64,000 nucleotides of DNA from Phorcus lineatus (lineage: Eukaryota; Mollusca; Gastropoda; Trochida; Trochidae): the NCBI GenBank assembly GCA_921293015.1, contig OV121091.1:9701755-9765754 (forward strand). Direction: 5' to 3'. Of this stretch, positions 11,856-23,697 are shown piece after piece. Below the pieces are notes generated by a model that was not told the DNA's origin, made no database searches, and was given only the letters and a program-made list of their open reading frames with translations. A program made the translations under genes and the position numbers. How positions within the stretch are numbered: position 1 is the stretch's first letter; every line of letters begins with the position of its first letter.

Positions 11856-13087
11856 TTACAGTTTTGTTTCCTTGTCAAGATCGTCTACATTAACCTCGGT
11901 ATTTATTCCAACAGAACTGGAGCCCGTGCGAGAGGAAGACGGGGAGGGGGTGCCCCTGTGCTCATCTGATGGAACTGAGGTCGAGAGTCGGACCATGGGA
12001 CTTCCTCTGGTCCTGTTTTCTCTTTTAGCAGCTTCGGGACCAAGAACATTGAATTCTGATGTCCTGTGAACGGAATCGGCGGCTGATTTCACCGGGACCG
12101 GTTGATGAGACGTTGGCGAGACTCTGTTTCTTGACTCGAGCCTGTTTCTTCTCTCATGGTTGTTAGTAGGGACGGCTGATCTAGAGTTTTCCTGGTGAGG
12201 TGTTTGGGTAGGCAGCATTCTTTGGACTTTTTGGGCTGCTCTTCTGTTAGCTTTCCTTACATTTGTAAACCTTGATGTGTGATTTTGATTAACGTGACCG
12301 AATATTTTTTTAATGCATGACTGTGATGCCTTTAATTTTTTTGCTACCATGAATAACGAGAGATTTCCTTCCTCTGAAATAGCAATGTCCTCACAAAGTC
12401 TATCCCTGACTCTATCGAATACAGGCACAGAGTCATCCCCGCTGTCAGAACTCTCATCGCTGTCCTCTGAAGTGGCATCCTGGTGTAGGTTGTGATGTAG
12501 CAGGTACTTGACGATCCTCACTTTGGTCTCCCCATCGACTTCCTTTGAACTGCCATCACCTGCTGTCACCGCGTCAGGTTCATCTTCAACCATAGCTCTT
12601 TGCGACGGCCTTTTATCTTTCCGTTTGAATGGGTTTGGGATCTCTGTTGTTGCCATAATATGTAAAAACGTTGTCAGTCGATGCCACAACATACCAAAGA
12701 ACTGGATCACGAGCAGTATTCCAAAGATGAGCATGAAGACGACTGATATTGGTTCAATGTCCTCACCGACAAAGTGCCCAACAGAACATGGGAGCTGGAT
12801 TGAGAATACCTGATTCATCTGTAGAGTGACCACGAGGACGATGAGCAGACTGTTGGTCACCAGGAAAAGCAGACAGACTTTGTTCCTCAGCTCCTTTAGG
12901 TCCTGTCTTGCCTTGTCCTGGTCCTTCAAATGCTCGACCTCTGGACTTAGGTACTTCTCCAGCAACTCCTTCCAGAACAGCCTTTCTTCCTCGTCCATCC
13001 GTTCGTTCCGTTGTCTCACTCTTTGAAAGCATAAATCTTCTGTCCAGTGACACCTTAGTTGGTTGCTTTTATTTAGCTGTCCAGAAC
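11856..13087 (-). CDS. CHS: Chitin synthase exon 14 (last membrane spans and cytosolic tail)
   Basis: Encodes LRCHWTEDLCF, FWKELLEKYL, two final membrane spans (LLFLVTNSLLIVLVVTLQM and the VVFMLIFGILLVIQFFGML region) and a hydrophilic tail of about 250 residues. The tail holds an acidic Ser/Asp run (SEDSDESSDSGDDS), a basic block and a Ser/Thr-rich end, stopping at TAA 11858-11856. The acceptor is TTTTAACAG at 13088. Such a long tail suggests regulation by phosphorylation or partner binding, which is inference. Confidence 0.95.
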
Positions 13088-16000
13088 CTGTTAAAATAAG
13101 TTAACATTGTAAACATCAACACAATATTTCGTAAACATTTTTATAACAACATTAAATCATGTGTATCAAGGACAAAGGCAAATAAAACAAGACATTAGAG
13201 TCGAAGTTTTAGAATCATCATTTGATGACCACATAAAGTTTTCTCAGAAGGTGGCTCTTTTTTATAACAATGTTAGAACTAAAAGGAATTCCTAATAGTT
13301 TTCCATATTCATACATATGCAACTATACGTCATAAGACATGATCACGGTGTTAACAAGAAATTTCTACATACATGTACCTCTACTATCAGATGTGCCCAC
13401 CATTCTTTCAATTCTATCTAGTCTCTCAATTATTCTATCTTCACTTTCAGTGTTGAAAGCCAAACATCTGCAGAGGTTGTTCCCGATGTTCCTCCAACCA
13501 TCGTCCCCCTGCTTTCTCGACCCTCTGGCAAGGGGTACCTCTCTTGTGCCCCATGATACGTTGTTAAGGTTACACAGTGAGTAGATTATGAGCAGCATGG
13601 ACATTGTAGGCGTGAAGAAGAAGAATATGACGCCAGCAATGATGCATGAAAATTCCTGAGGGTGTAGGAGGGCCGCAATGAAGAAGATCCCGACAACCCC
13701 AATTAGGAAGGAGGTCGTGGTTGAACACACGCCATGTTTGGCTGCCTGGAGCAGGAGGCCCACAAGAACCACCATCATGGACAGGATGTAGAACACGGAC
13801 AGCAGACCTGCGTACTGGATCTGGGAACAGGAACAACTGATGTAACTGGTGATTGTTCTGAATATAATGAAGGATGATGAAGGATGATGTTGAATATCTA
13901 GTGTCAAAGTAGAACTCACTAGATCCATACTTCATCCTACCTGAGTTTTGGTGGAGGTCCAGAGACAGACGACTATGAAGGAGCCAACAAGGATGAGGTT
14001 TAAGATGAGAGCTGCGTAGAGAGGTATTGCTGGGAAGGCCAGGTTGATGGCCCCGAGGATGAGCAGGAAGATGGTCCCGGGAGTAAAGAGGAGACAGACC
14101 ATGAGGGCGGTCTGGTACAGCAGGAAGAGAGACGAGATGTTGTTGTTCTTCTTTGTCAGGTGGCTCCAATTCTACGCAACAGGAGATATTCCGATAAAGA
14201 GGTATGTTGTATAAATTAATTGACTTCAACAGCTTCAACATAAATTTGTATAATATTTGTTTACAGAGAAAAAAGGTCTCCTAACTCTTTGGTAAACATC
14301 CGATTACACAAAGGGTGTGATGTATACATTTTAAGTGAAATAAATTGCACCTTCCTTAAAGTTACAACAATAAACTAGTCTTTATTTGTAACACAAAAGA
14401 TGTTGGTTCTCCAAAAAGCACTGAGGCAACATAGTTGCCAAATAAATGATATAAATAAATAGTTGCTATAAATGAAAGTATTTGCTTTAGAGACTATTTA
14501 TAAGATCCTAAGATTGTAGGAAGTTTTGGCGTTTTCTCTTTGTGATGGTTTGCTGTTCATCATTAAAGCAAGTCAGCTGTGACCTTTCATAAAACATGAT
14601 AATCAGACAAAAATAAAACTTGTTGTGACGCTACCGACATCAGATTGAGAGAGTTTGACTCAGTAACTTCCAGTGACTTTCTTTATTATAATCTTCTCCT
14701 GCCTAAAATCCCCAAAAGTAAGCAGGGAATTATTGAAGATGGACTTTCAAAGGTATGAAATTATTCTATTGAGCACAGAAAGTTTCGTTCAATTGCAACC
14801 TCTCTTGTTGACAGGTTACAATCAATGGTTTGCAATAAGCAGACAGACAGTATTGGATATCCTAAAAAATAGGAATTCAATAGGAATTTGAATAGAGGTA
14901 ATTTATTTTAAAAAGATGCCCTTGGCATGTTGACGAGTAACAGAGTCTATGAATTTGGACAGGCTTTCCCTGGACGAGAGGTGACATGCTGAACAGTTTA
15001 CCGTGAGCAGGTCCAGAGTGTTGGACATGGTGGAGGGGCTCCAGCGCTTCCTCTGGTTGAAGAACTCGCCGAACGCTTCCGGGGCAAAGGTGAATGAGTC
15101 TGAGGCTGCGCAGTACTCGATCCTGTGACCTCTCTGGAGCAGCAATGTGCACAGCCATCGGTCTTCACCTGCAAACCACAACGTAGTTGAAGTAATGGTT
15201 CCTAGTAATGGTTCTTAGGCTATCAAGAATAGGGTTATTGGGCTTACATTATATGTTATCAGGGATCAAATATAGGCTTCATAGACTCCAGGGATGAGGT
15301 TGTTTGTAAAGGACTAAATGGGGATTCAAGCTAGAGTATCAAGACCAGGACTTAGATTTTCGAAGCTCTCTTAGCATTGAGATTGTTTTATAAAGTACTA
15401 TCCGTTATCATTGTACAAAATAAAGTACACACAACATTAAATTTGTAAGTAAAGTCTCACACCTTTTTTGGAAGTTTTTTAAAATGTAAAGTTCTTATGT
15501 ACTTTAGTTAAAAGGTTGAGAGAGTTTTCAGTAGATGAAAACAATTCCAATAGGCGGTGTTAAGATCATTAACCATCTTCCGCTTGATCATTACATGGTA
15601 AATATTTAATGGATCTTCTTTAAGTCTTCGATGCTGATCTTGACGAACCTTGATCATACTGGACAAAGTGTTTCGACTGTGTAGACGGGGTCGCATATTT
15701 CCTGATGACGTCTTTGTCCATCAAGGCTGATGCCCGAAATAGGCTGAAACATCCGGGGCTACAGAGGACACATCCAGTCACGTGTTCCGTCGCCTTCTGT
15801 AGCCAATGACTGACGGCATACTCAAACTTCTGGTACCATAGGATCGGGCCTGCTCAGATATACATATCTCAAGTTAAACTTGCTGAAAAGTATTGGTGAA
15901 TGACTTTTGACTTTTGTATTAATTCTTGCTGAGGTAACCGAGCTGTACAAAAAATCCTACATCAAATGTTTGTCATTGAAACTCATATCACTCTCATTTT

Positions 16001-19000
16001 TCAATGGTAGTCATAACGTACCCTTTACAAATGTTAGCCTTCACTAGCCTTTACTGCACCACTTACTAATGGGCGGTTCAACTTGCCTTTACCGCACTCT
16101 TTACAGACTATTTATACTGAATAGTATATTCACATCAACCACATGAACGTCTACTTACCCATGATCCCCCCCTTACCTCAAAGCAGTTTCCACCTAGCCA
16201 TGCCACCCCTCTTTATTCAATGCAGTTTCCACCTACCAATGGCACGCCCCTTTAATCAATGCAGTTTCCAGTAACAAATGCCACATCTCTTTACTCAATT
16301 CAGTTTCAATTGCCACGTCCTTTAACTCAATGCAGTTTCCATTGCCACGCCCCTACAGTCAATGAAGTTTCCATTTAAAATGCCCCTTTCCCAATGCAGT
16401 TTCCATTGTCACGCCCCTTTAGTCAATACAGTTTCCACTGCCACGCCCTTTTACCCATCGCAGTTTCCACTAACATATTAAACGTCCCTTTACTCAATAA
16501 AGTTTCCATTGCCACGCCCCTTTAGTCAATGCAGTTTCCATTGCCACGCCCCTTTACTCAATGACGTTCTATTGCCACGCCCTTTTACCAATCGCAGTTT
16601 CCACTAACATATTACACGCCCTTTACTCAATGAAGTTTCCACTGCCACGCCCTTTTACCCATCGCAGTTTCCACAAACAGATACCACGCCCCTTTACTCA
16701 AATGAGGTTTCAAATAGCACAATACCACGCCCATTTATGTAATGACGTTTCCATTGCCACGCCTCTTTACTCAATGAAGTTTCCATTGCCACGCCCCTTT
16801 ACTCATACAGTTTACATTGCAACGCTCTTTTACCCATCGCAGTTTCCACTAACATTACATATTCAATGGTGTTTCCGCTCACACATACCACGCCCCTTTA
16901 CTCAATGCAGTTTCCACTAACACATACCACGCCCCTTTACTCTAACCCAAACCATGCCCCTTTACTCAATGCAGTTTCCATTGCCACGCCCCTTTACTCA
17001 ATACAGTTTCAACTGTCCCAAATAACGCCCCTTTTCTCAATTCAATTTCCATTGCCACGCCCATTTACTCAATTAAATTTTCATTGCCACGCCCCTTTAC
17101 TCATAAAGTTTACATTCACCCATTCCACGTCTACTAACACTTGGAACGCCCCTTTACTAACATATACCACGCCCCTTTACTCATATAGTTTACACTAACC
17201 CATTCCACGTTTACTAACCCATGGAAGGCCCCTTTACTAAATACAGTTGGCTTCATGACTTCAACTTACCACTGATAAAAATGTCAGGCTTCATTAATCA
17301 TGCCTTGTCATATTATCTCAAACTAGTTCAAGACATCTTCTAACTTACCCATACCAGTACCAACTGGATGTATCCTACCACAAGCCGCACCCACTTCCGG
17401 ATCCGCCGCCATACGATCTAGCAACTTGCGTAGCGCATCCTCCTGAAAGTCGACATCCCCATCCAGGGCCAGAATATAGGTGCTTTTACTCCTTTGTACC
17501 TCCTGCTCAGTTGTGTTGGACATCCGGTAGCCTAGCAGGTAGTATAGGTACATCACCTACCAAACAGCCACGTCTCTTTGTGTTATAATGCTAAATGCAA
17601 ACAGATCCAATGTTCGCTTGCTTACAGTACGGAAATAAATATATGTTACACCTACCAATACCGCCCCTTACGCAAAGCACTGTATGTATCATACCTAACA
17701 TATCTAGGTGATCATCATCGTATTTTAGATTTAGATATGATATCAAATCTTTACTTTCGCAACCTGAAAAACTCGTTTATCATAATTTCAGAACTAAAAT
17801 ATTATTAAAGCCAAGTTACTGTACACTTTTCTTTTATTTTTGCAGAACTGTTGGTGAGTAGAGGAAAATACTTGGTGTGTTTTTCTGTTTGTCTGTTGGT
17901 CATTTTAAAATTCATAACAACCCATCTAGTTTCAATAACAAGAATGAAGAATGTTCAGTCCGATACCAGCTGTGAGGAAGTTTGCTAAATTGATATATCG
18001 CCAATTATTTTAAAATATAACATCTACTGAATTTAAATTATGTCCAACTATATTGTATCGAATTATCCACTACTGGTGTAAATGAGCCACTAACCTGACT
18101 CCAGCGCTTCTTGTGCCTGACCCTGGTCTTATCCTTAAGGTACACCGAGAGGGGGGTGCCCCCGGGGAGACGCCAGACTAACATCCCCCCGAACGGAGTC
18201 TCGCTACCCACGGGTTTTCGGGGCCGCTTGATAGCTGGGTTCTTCTCTCTGCGGCAAGATGTCACAACACATACATCATATCAGTTAATTCAACCTTTTT
18301 AACCATCCAACATGTTCATGTTTATGCCTCGTTGTTTTTTATCTGTAGAATATTTAAAGTATATGGTATGATGATAGAAATAATCCATTAGCAAAAATAG
18401 ATTATTGCGAATCCGGCTGGGTTCGTTTGTCAACAGAAATAACTTTGATGTGTTCAAGTTTTATTAAAACTACACATAGGTCACATATATACAAAATAAA
18501 GTTCTTCCACTAACATTTAGTCTTCCCGTGACCACTGTCGTCCTGATGAAATATTCTCGTTATCTCAGTGTATGTCTAACAAGAATTCACAGGTTTAATA
18601 TTTCAGGAAATCCTTTATAGGGGCTTTGAAGATTTTATTTAAAATATTCTTACTATATTAACTTTGTTGTATTGTAATTTAGTAGTCTTTATAAGTTTTG
18701 TAATGTTTTTGTTCACTGCTTAATCTCTGAATCAATGAAAACATACACCTCACCAGTCACTAAACATTACCTCAAACAAAGGTGAGTTTCTCTGACGACC
18801 CGGATGAGCTGTCTACACCACATGTTGAGATGACAGGCCCCATCCTCGCCCGTCTCGAACGCGTCGTCTAGGAATATGTTTACTGAGAACACAATTATGA
18901 ATCAGATGTTACTTGAGATATAAATCACACATGCAATTATAAAGACAGCCGACGTTTTGAAGGGGTTATACGGCTTTTGAAAGACGTTCCAAGGGAAACT

Positions 19001-22000
19001 TCCATTGGTGCATTTATGGAATCCTAAGCAATGTGTTCCAGTGTGGACTGTGTCATAATCGTCGTTCATTTGTCCCTTTCAGAATGGGCACTTGTTGAAA
19101 TCAACAAAATGATTTAGTTTACAGTATCAGAACAATGGCATTTTGACTTAGAGAATCGTTATCGAACTCAACATATAACAGTTTAAAAACCTTCCAAATC
19201 ATAGCCACGCTCCTGCACCAGTGACCTCGCATACCGATCTGTGTCCAATCTGTCAAAGAATGTAATAAGTCTCACAGTTATAAATTCAATAAAAAATCAT
19301 TAAAAAGTGTTCAGTGGTAATGGTTGAATTTATAGCTCAGAGAATGATTTACCGTCACACGAGCAAAGCGTCACACTTGAATGCTATTTTTTTTTAAATG
19401 GAGTTTGAAGTTGATTAACCTTTTCTCATTGGTCACACAAAATTTTAAAATTAATATCAAGTAAAAGAAAAGAAACAACTATGAGTTGACAACTAAACTA
19501 GAGAGTCAGAGACACACAAGACAAAATATGACAAATCATTTTTAGAAAAAACGACACAAAGATTATATGAACGCTTAAAAAAAATAAAATACGGATACAA
19601 GTTTGAAATATGAATACATTGTGAAATTTAAAGTCGGACTCTTCTTTGCAGGCATTTTAATACATATGAATACTGACACTTAATAAAATACAATTGTTCT
19701 ACAATTTCTAATGTTCAAATTAATAATTTTATCCATGAACAATGTGCAGTAGGCCTATGTGAATGGAAACATTGAAGGTCTATAGAACATTTGATAATTT
19801 ATAGCCTATATAAGGGAGATTTGGTAACCATCCTGTTTGTTTGAGAATTAACCATTGCACCTTACTGACCGAAAGATGAGTTCGCCATTATAACGCGTTC
19901 TACAGATAAGAAGACAACTGCCTTGCCCTATTTGCAACAATTATATACCCAACGCTTTACCCCTTGTTAGAGGTTAGATTCTTCGATCACTTAAATCTTA
20001 GCACCCCTTTACCCAGAGTTCTGTTCTATTCCATGTTGCGTTAATGAAATATTGTGCTAATCAAAGAGTCATTTCCACATTGCTACCCTCCCGTCTCACC
20101 TGTATATAGACTTGAGTACCTGAGTCATCTCTAGTTCCGTCTCGTGCCACATGGTGGCGCACACGATCACCTTGGGGGTTGGACTGTGGATCTCCGCTTC
20201 ATCCTCCTCGCCCCCTCTCTTCTCGAGTTAGTAACAGATCATTACTATCAATCCGATCAGCATGGATCAATGTTGTTATCATAACCGTTAAAATGAGGAA
20301 ACAATGAGACTTGCTCAAGAAAAAAATTAGATTGTAGACACGGCTACTTTATATCACGCAGTCATGAGTACGACTATATGCACAACATGGACCCTTGAAA
20401 AGCACACTTATCTTCTTGTCAACGCACGAAAATGTGTTTCAGGATTTGCAAACAAATTCATTTAAAAAAAGGGTGTATACCTCAGGTGATGAGGCCCGTT
20501 GTCGGGACAAGGCTAGAGACTCTACCAAGGTGATGCTGCAGTACATGGGCTCGCTGAACAGTCTGAAGAGAAGATACCGCAGTCGTAATGGCAGAACTAA
20601 TCCTTGAATATCATAACGTGGTAGTAATTGTTCTTGTTACAAAAGAAACAAACTAGATACAAAACACCATTGGTGCTAATTAAAGTTAAAATGACCTCAA
20701 CTTCAAATTCATAAAATGGTTCTTAAATTGATTGCATTATGACAATGTTTTTTCTTTCAATGGAAATCCTGGAAATGTCTAACAAATTTAAGGAGCCGAA
20801 ATAACACTTCCAATTTACATGTATATTTGACATTTAAGCTATCGCACACAACAAAATCTTCTCTCTCTTTCATCTATATCATAGATATGTTTCAATGTTT
20901 TGTCACGTTGACAAATTGGCTTGTCTTTTATCACAGAAACGTACTTGTTTCAACATGGAATACAACAATAAGGAGTAACTTTAGCCGCTAATAAATATGT
21001 ATGGATGGTAGACTCACCTCTCACGATTTGTCATGGCTTCATCAGTTGAGATCCACACATGGCGGGACACCAGGCAGAACAGTATCCAACTAAACACATA
21101 GCTGATCAGCAGCGCCGTCTCAACGCCTATGACGTCTTGCACACCGTTACCAAGCAACGTATCTTTGATCAAGCAAACGGAAAAGGTTGAAGAGTTATAG
21201 TGGTAGATGAGAGTGATTGCTGCGACGGTTGCTGGTAGCGATGTCACGATGGGGAGAGAAAAGCAAGGGACGTGAAGGTTTGCCTTGCACGCCGCCACTG
21301 ATGTAACGTAGCTGAGGAAGGCACTGCCGACTCCAATTGCTGCCAATACAAACTGAATATTGTACAAGCATTCTTTGCTCGTTACATCCTGTATTGATAA
21401 ATCATATGATCCCCATATGGAGCAAGAACTGGAGTTTTTATGAAGATAAAACAAAGTTCTGATACACATATATTCGTTGCTATAGCCATATATGATCAAT
21501 ACTCCAAAGAATGATGTAACTATTTTTAAAAATGACACAACCAAATTGTGTAAGGGATGCTGGGAGTGATGACTATGGCCAGTGTAATTGTTCCACCACT
21601 TGATAGAGATCATCACGACGGTGAGAGGAAGTGTTATTGTCACCAAGAGACCCTCCTTCTCATACACCACATAACTGACCACGGCTACAACCACCACGTA
21701 GGTGACGGCTATGATGCTATTGAGGACGTTCCAAAGCACGTGTCTGCCCTCCCTCCCCCACTCGGCATATACACAGAGCAAGGAGGGGACCACGCCCACT
21801 AGAGAGAGGAGGAGAGAGCCTGACACTGGTCTGAAGCTTGGCAGGACGAGGAACACGAGTAGCAGGGTGCCCACAGAGTGCAGGACCTCCACCAGGCCCC
21901 TCTGAAAGAAGGAAATATCTATAAATGGAGTGGTAAGGAGAGGGGACTAATCTTTGATATAGTCGTAAGGAAGGGATTGACAAGAATCTAAAAGCAGAAA

Positions 22001-23697
22001 CGATTTTAAATCAAGTAATCACTTTTATTATCACAACTTTTTAGTAATCGCGTACTTTTGTCACTTAGATGCCAATGATCCACTATAAAAGTATAAAACT
22101 CACCACAATCAGTCCACAGCAGAAGAACCCCTGGTTCTTGTCCCTGTTCTTGAAGCACAGCTTCCAGGCACTGACGACCACCGTGATGACGGACGGCGCG
22201 ACGATGCAGATAAACGCTGACCAGACCCAACCGACGTCAACAGAACTGACCTCGCCATTGACTGCCCTGTCGGGGCGCCCTAGACGACTGACGATGCCGA
22301 GGATGGTGAGTCTGGATACGACGAAGGACGAAAGGAGGACACAGGAGAAGAGGATAGAGACGAGGAGTCTGCAGATGACGTCACGCCTCCGCTTCAGATC
22401 GAGATTCCTGGCCGAGGAAGAGATGATCTTTGTCTTCTTCTTCTCGAATCTGTCCCACTTACTGCGCGAACTGATTGAACACGGACATAGAACGGATTAA
22501 TTGTTATCTGGTTGTTTTTATTTAGTGAACAGTGATTGTTAATGCACTTTAAAATGATTATATAGGCCGACGTGTGTGTTAATAGATGATAGTGTCATTT
22601 TTTCAAATGCTGATTACTTATGGTTGTTTGATTACTAGTATATGCTTCAATGTATAAGGGTTTGTTCATTTTGTAATTTATGTTTGACTTATAATTATTT
22701 GTTGATGTTTGAATTTTTATCATAATTTTGAAAATTATGGAAAAAGGGTTCTAGAAGAAATTCCTCATTATATTATTGAATGAACATCACAGTCCCCTTG
22801 AAACGATAGCTTGCAGTTTCATAATGAAAAGAATTAAACCAATTAATCGTTCTTTGAATGTTTGTACATAAGCCTCAACCATTCATTTTGCTTATACCCG
22901 ACGTTCAGTGTACATGGTTGTTACGAAACATGACGTAATAAGTGATATATAACATATCCACTTCATCTTATTGCTGTTTGTTCAAAATATTTATATGAAG
23001 CATGAGATGAACCTATCAGGTGAGATAATTATAGATGTATTCCAACAGCTTTATATTTAGAATCATTTAGAATTTCGTTTGGATTTGAATCCCTGACAAG
23101 AAGTTCCCAGTTATCCATGTATACATGACCTTTGATTCTGGTTAACTATTCACTGTGAAATTTAAATGAAAAATACAGTTTTTGCATAATTATCATACAT
23201 AAAAATAACTGCGTGGAAGAGGTTAACAGTATCTTCTCAAGCAATAACACCAACAAATAATGAATGGACGCTATGGTTTTGTAACCATGCCAGAATGTTA
23301 ATGTCATAAAAACTTTGAAAGATTATCAAACTTTGATGATCTAGACCGTTTTTGAAAATTGACACAGGGGAAGCCTATGTCATTGGCTAGGAACGTAATG
23401 TAATTGATAGCATTGTGACCTACAAAAGATATTTGGGACTCACAATTTTAATTATAAAATATAGATAATTCCCGGTGACCTTTGGCAAAGCATCACTTGG
23501 ACTGATGTCACTCAAGACAACATTCACACAAAAAAAAAAGAACTTAGATTTGATTTTGAAAAAGTTGAGCAAACTTTTGGGAAGCAAGTAAGTAAGGCGA
23601 ACCTTTGTATCCCCGTATCCTCACGACTGTTATTTACGGTACCATCGTCAGACTCGAAGCCAGTGTTCACTATACCGGATCTGCGTCTTGAAGCCAT
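11856..23697 (-). CDS. CHS: Chitin synthase, complete 14-exon gene, 1,448 residues
   Basis: Membrane family-2 glycosyltransferase that polymerises UDP-N-acetylglucosamine into chitin and extrudes it. Coding exons, 5' to 3': 23697-23603, 22461-22104, 21901-21018, 20562-20481, 20221-20100, 19249-19191, 18882-18771, 18248-18095, 17556-17349, 15849-15649, 15168-15002, 14171-13941, 13820-13379, 13087-11856. Every junction is GT-AG with matching phase; the total is 4,347 nt. Motifs in order: CATMWHE (494-500), FLDDAF (537-542), LDGDVDF (653-659), GRIHPVG (682-688), EDRW (760-763), QRKRW (797-801) and SWGTRE (980-985). N-terminal and C-terminal membrane clusters flank the catalytic core. Several lophotrochozoan chitin synthases carry an N-terminal myosin motor; here the gene starts at a short 31-residue exon with MASRRRSGIV and no motor is seen. 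Most animal members have QRRRW where this has QRKRW, so the QxxRW signature is kept. Confidence 0.96.
13379..13820 (-). CDS. CHS: Chitin synthase exon 13 (SWGTRE and short coiled coil)
   Basis: Opens IQYAGLLSVFYILSMMVVLV, carries three hydrophobic spans, LLHPQEF and then NNVSWGTRE, the extracellular loop motif of chitin synthases. Residues 1016-1032 (ESEDRIIERLDRIERMV) have heptad-like Ile/Leu/Met spacing, resembling the short coiled coil that follows SWGTRE in insect class A enzymes. Donor G|GTACAT, phase 1. Confidence 0.94.
13941..14171 (-). CDS. CHS: Chitin synthase exon 12 (first post-catalytic membrane segments)
   Basis: Starts NWSHLTKKNNNISS and encodes two to three hydrophobic segments (LMVCLLFTPGTIFLLILG and the LYAALILNLILVGSFIVVCL region), ending WTSTKTQ. 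These belong to the five-span cluster that forms the chitin channel. Acceptor GTTGCGTAG, donor CAG|GTAGGA, phase 0. Confidence 0.92.
15002..15168 (-). CDS. CHS: Chitin synthase exon 11 (EDRW and QRKRW motifs)
   Basis: Encodes EDRWLCTLLLQRGHRIEYCA (general-base Asp in ED) and then FNQRKRWSPSTMSNTLDLLT, the product-binding QxxRW site. Lys replaces the usual middle Arg of QRRRW. Acceptor TTTGCAG, donor ACG|GTAAAC, phase 0. Confidence 0.96.
15649..15849 (-). CDS. CHS: Chitin synthase exon 10 (core with CSPGCFSLFR)
   Basis: Encodes WYQKFEYAVSHWLQKATEH, then GCVLCSPGCFSLFR and HFVQYDQ. This is the most conserved block of the catalytic core. The exon is isolated between a 1.5-kb repeat-rich intron and a 480-bp intron. 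It is symmetrical (phase 1 at both ends, 201 nt), so skipping it would keep frame but remove the core. Confidence 0.95.
16040..17260. repeat. Degenerate minisatellite in chitin synthase intron 9
   Basis: About 1.2 kb built from a unit of roughly 30-36 bases with consensus CCACGCCCCTTTACTCAA followed by TGCAGTTTCCATTG. Copies vary in length and are interspersed with AACACATACC spacers. It fills most of the intron between exons 9 (ends 17349) and 10 (starts 15849). The open frames across it (119 and 110 codons) are a by-product of the repeat. Confidence 0.9.
17349..17556 (-). CDS. CHS: Chitin synthase exon 9 (DGD metal-binding motif)
   Basis: Encodes VMYLYYLLGYRMSN, then YILALDGDVDF, the acidic motif that coordinates the divalent metal and UDP, and ends at GAACGRIHPVGTGM. 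Donor G|GTAAGT, phase 1. The minisatellite of intron 9 begins about 90 bases further along the minus strand. Confidence 0.96.
18095..18248 (-). CDS. CHS: Chitin synthase exon 8
   Basis: Encodes TPFGGMLVWRLPGG and RVRHKKRWSQ, equivalent to the family's TPYGGRLVWTLPG and RHRKRWSQVMYMYYLLG. Acceptor TTGCCGCAG, donor CAG|GTTAGT, phase 0. Confidence 0.95.
18771..18882 (-). CDS. CHS: Chitin synthase exon 7 (DDAF motif)
   Basis: Encodes NIFLDDAFETGEDG and continues to RVVRETHLCL. The DDAF block is conserved in animal chitin synthases. Acceptor TTCTCAG, donor AG|GTAATG, phase 2. Confidence 0.93.
19191..19249 (-). CDS. CHS: Chitin synthase exon 6 (59-nt micro-exon)
   Basis: Encodes LDTDRYARSLVQERGYDLE, the KSI-x-RLD-x-DR-Y segment that follows CATMWHE. 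Acceptor TTTGACAG; the donor leaves one base, completed by TA in exon 7 to give Val. Confidence 0.9.
20100..20221 (-). CDS. CHS: Chitin synthase exon 5 (CATMWHE motif)
   Basis: An acidic linker followed by VIVCATMWHETELEM, which begins the family-2 glycosyltransferase domain and helps bind the nucleotide sugar. The acceptor sequence ACTAACTCGAG lacks a strong pyrimidine tract, so the first codon is the least certain part. Confidence 0.9.
20481..20562 (-). CDS. CHS: Chitin synthase exon 4
   Basis: Codes for RLFSEPMYCSITLVESLALS and a short Ser-rich tail, the family's RLF-x-P-FYSS-LV-SL segment. The acceptor is TCTTCTCTTCAG at 20563. A longer open frame upstream would break phase with exon 3, so this acceptor decides the boundary. 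Confidence 0.88.
21018..21901 (-). CDS. CHS: Chitin synthase exon 3 (N-terminal transmembrane cluster)
   Basis: The longest uninterrupted coding segment before the catalytic domain (residues 152-445). It opens RGLVEVLHSVGTLLLV and encodes a series of about seven hydrophobic segments with short polar loops, ending near STDEAMTNRE. This is the membrane cluster that precedes the cytosolic glycosyltransferase domain. Acceptor TTTCAG, donor GTGAGT, phase 2. Confidence 0.95.
22104..22461 (-). CDS. CHS: Chitin synthase exon 2 (first membrane segments)
   Basis: Begins in the conserved KWDRFE region, then a basic stretch and two hydrophobic segments (ICRLLVSILFSCVLLSSFVV and the VWSAFICIVAPSVITVVV region). 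It ends CCGLIV before the donor GTGAGT. KWDRF near the N-terminus and the RGLVEVLHSVGTLLLV motif that begins the next exon are hallmarks of animal chitin synthases. Confidence 0.93.
23603..23697 (-). CDS. CHS: Chitin synthase exon 1 (start codon, residues 1-31)
   Basis: ATG at 23697-23695 in the context CAGAGGATGG, followed by a short basic and hydrophilic N-terminus. The donor AG|GTTCGC leaves two bases of a codon, completed by the single T that opens exon 2. An alternative upstream start or a 5' non-coding exon cannot be excluded. Confidence 0.85.

Noticed and set aside
13570-14241. 223-codon minus-strand ORF overlapping chitin synthase exons 12 and 13
   Set aside because: It is an out-of-frame shadow that runs through an intron. 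The true frames have membrane segments and the SWGTRE motif.
16561-17198. ORFs of 119 and 110 codons on the plus strand
   Set aside because: They lie wholly inside the chitin synthase intron 9 minisatellite and encode only its repeat.
15181-17348. Apparent loss of the CSPGCFSLFR exon from chitin synthase, since exons 9 and 11 join in frame and the gap looks filled by repeats
   Set aside because: Reading the minus strand base by base found the exon at 15849-15649 with WYQKFEYAV and GCVLCSPGCFSLFR intact. It is simply too short to appear as a long ORF.
20481-20640. Longer version of chitin synthase exon 4 beginning LVLPLRLRYLLFRLF
   Set aside because: Both upstream acceptor candidates would shift the frame relative to exon 3. 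The TCTTCTCTTCAG acceptor at 20563 keeps phase and family motif order.
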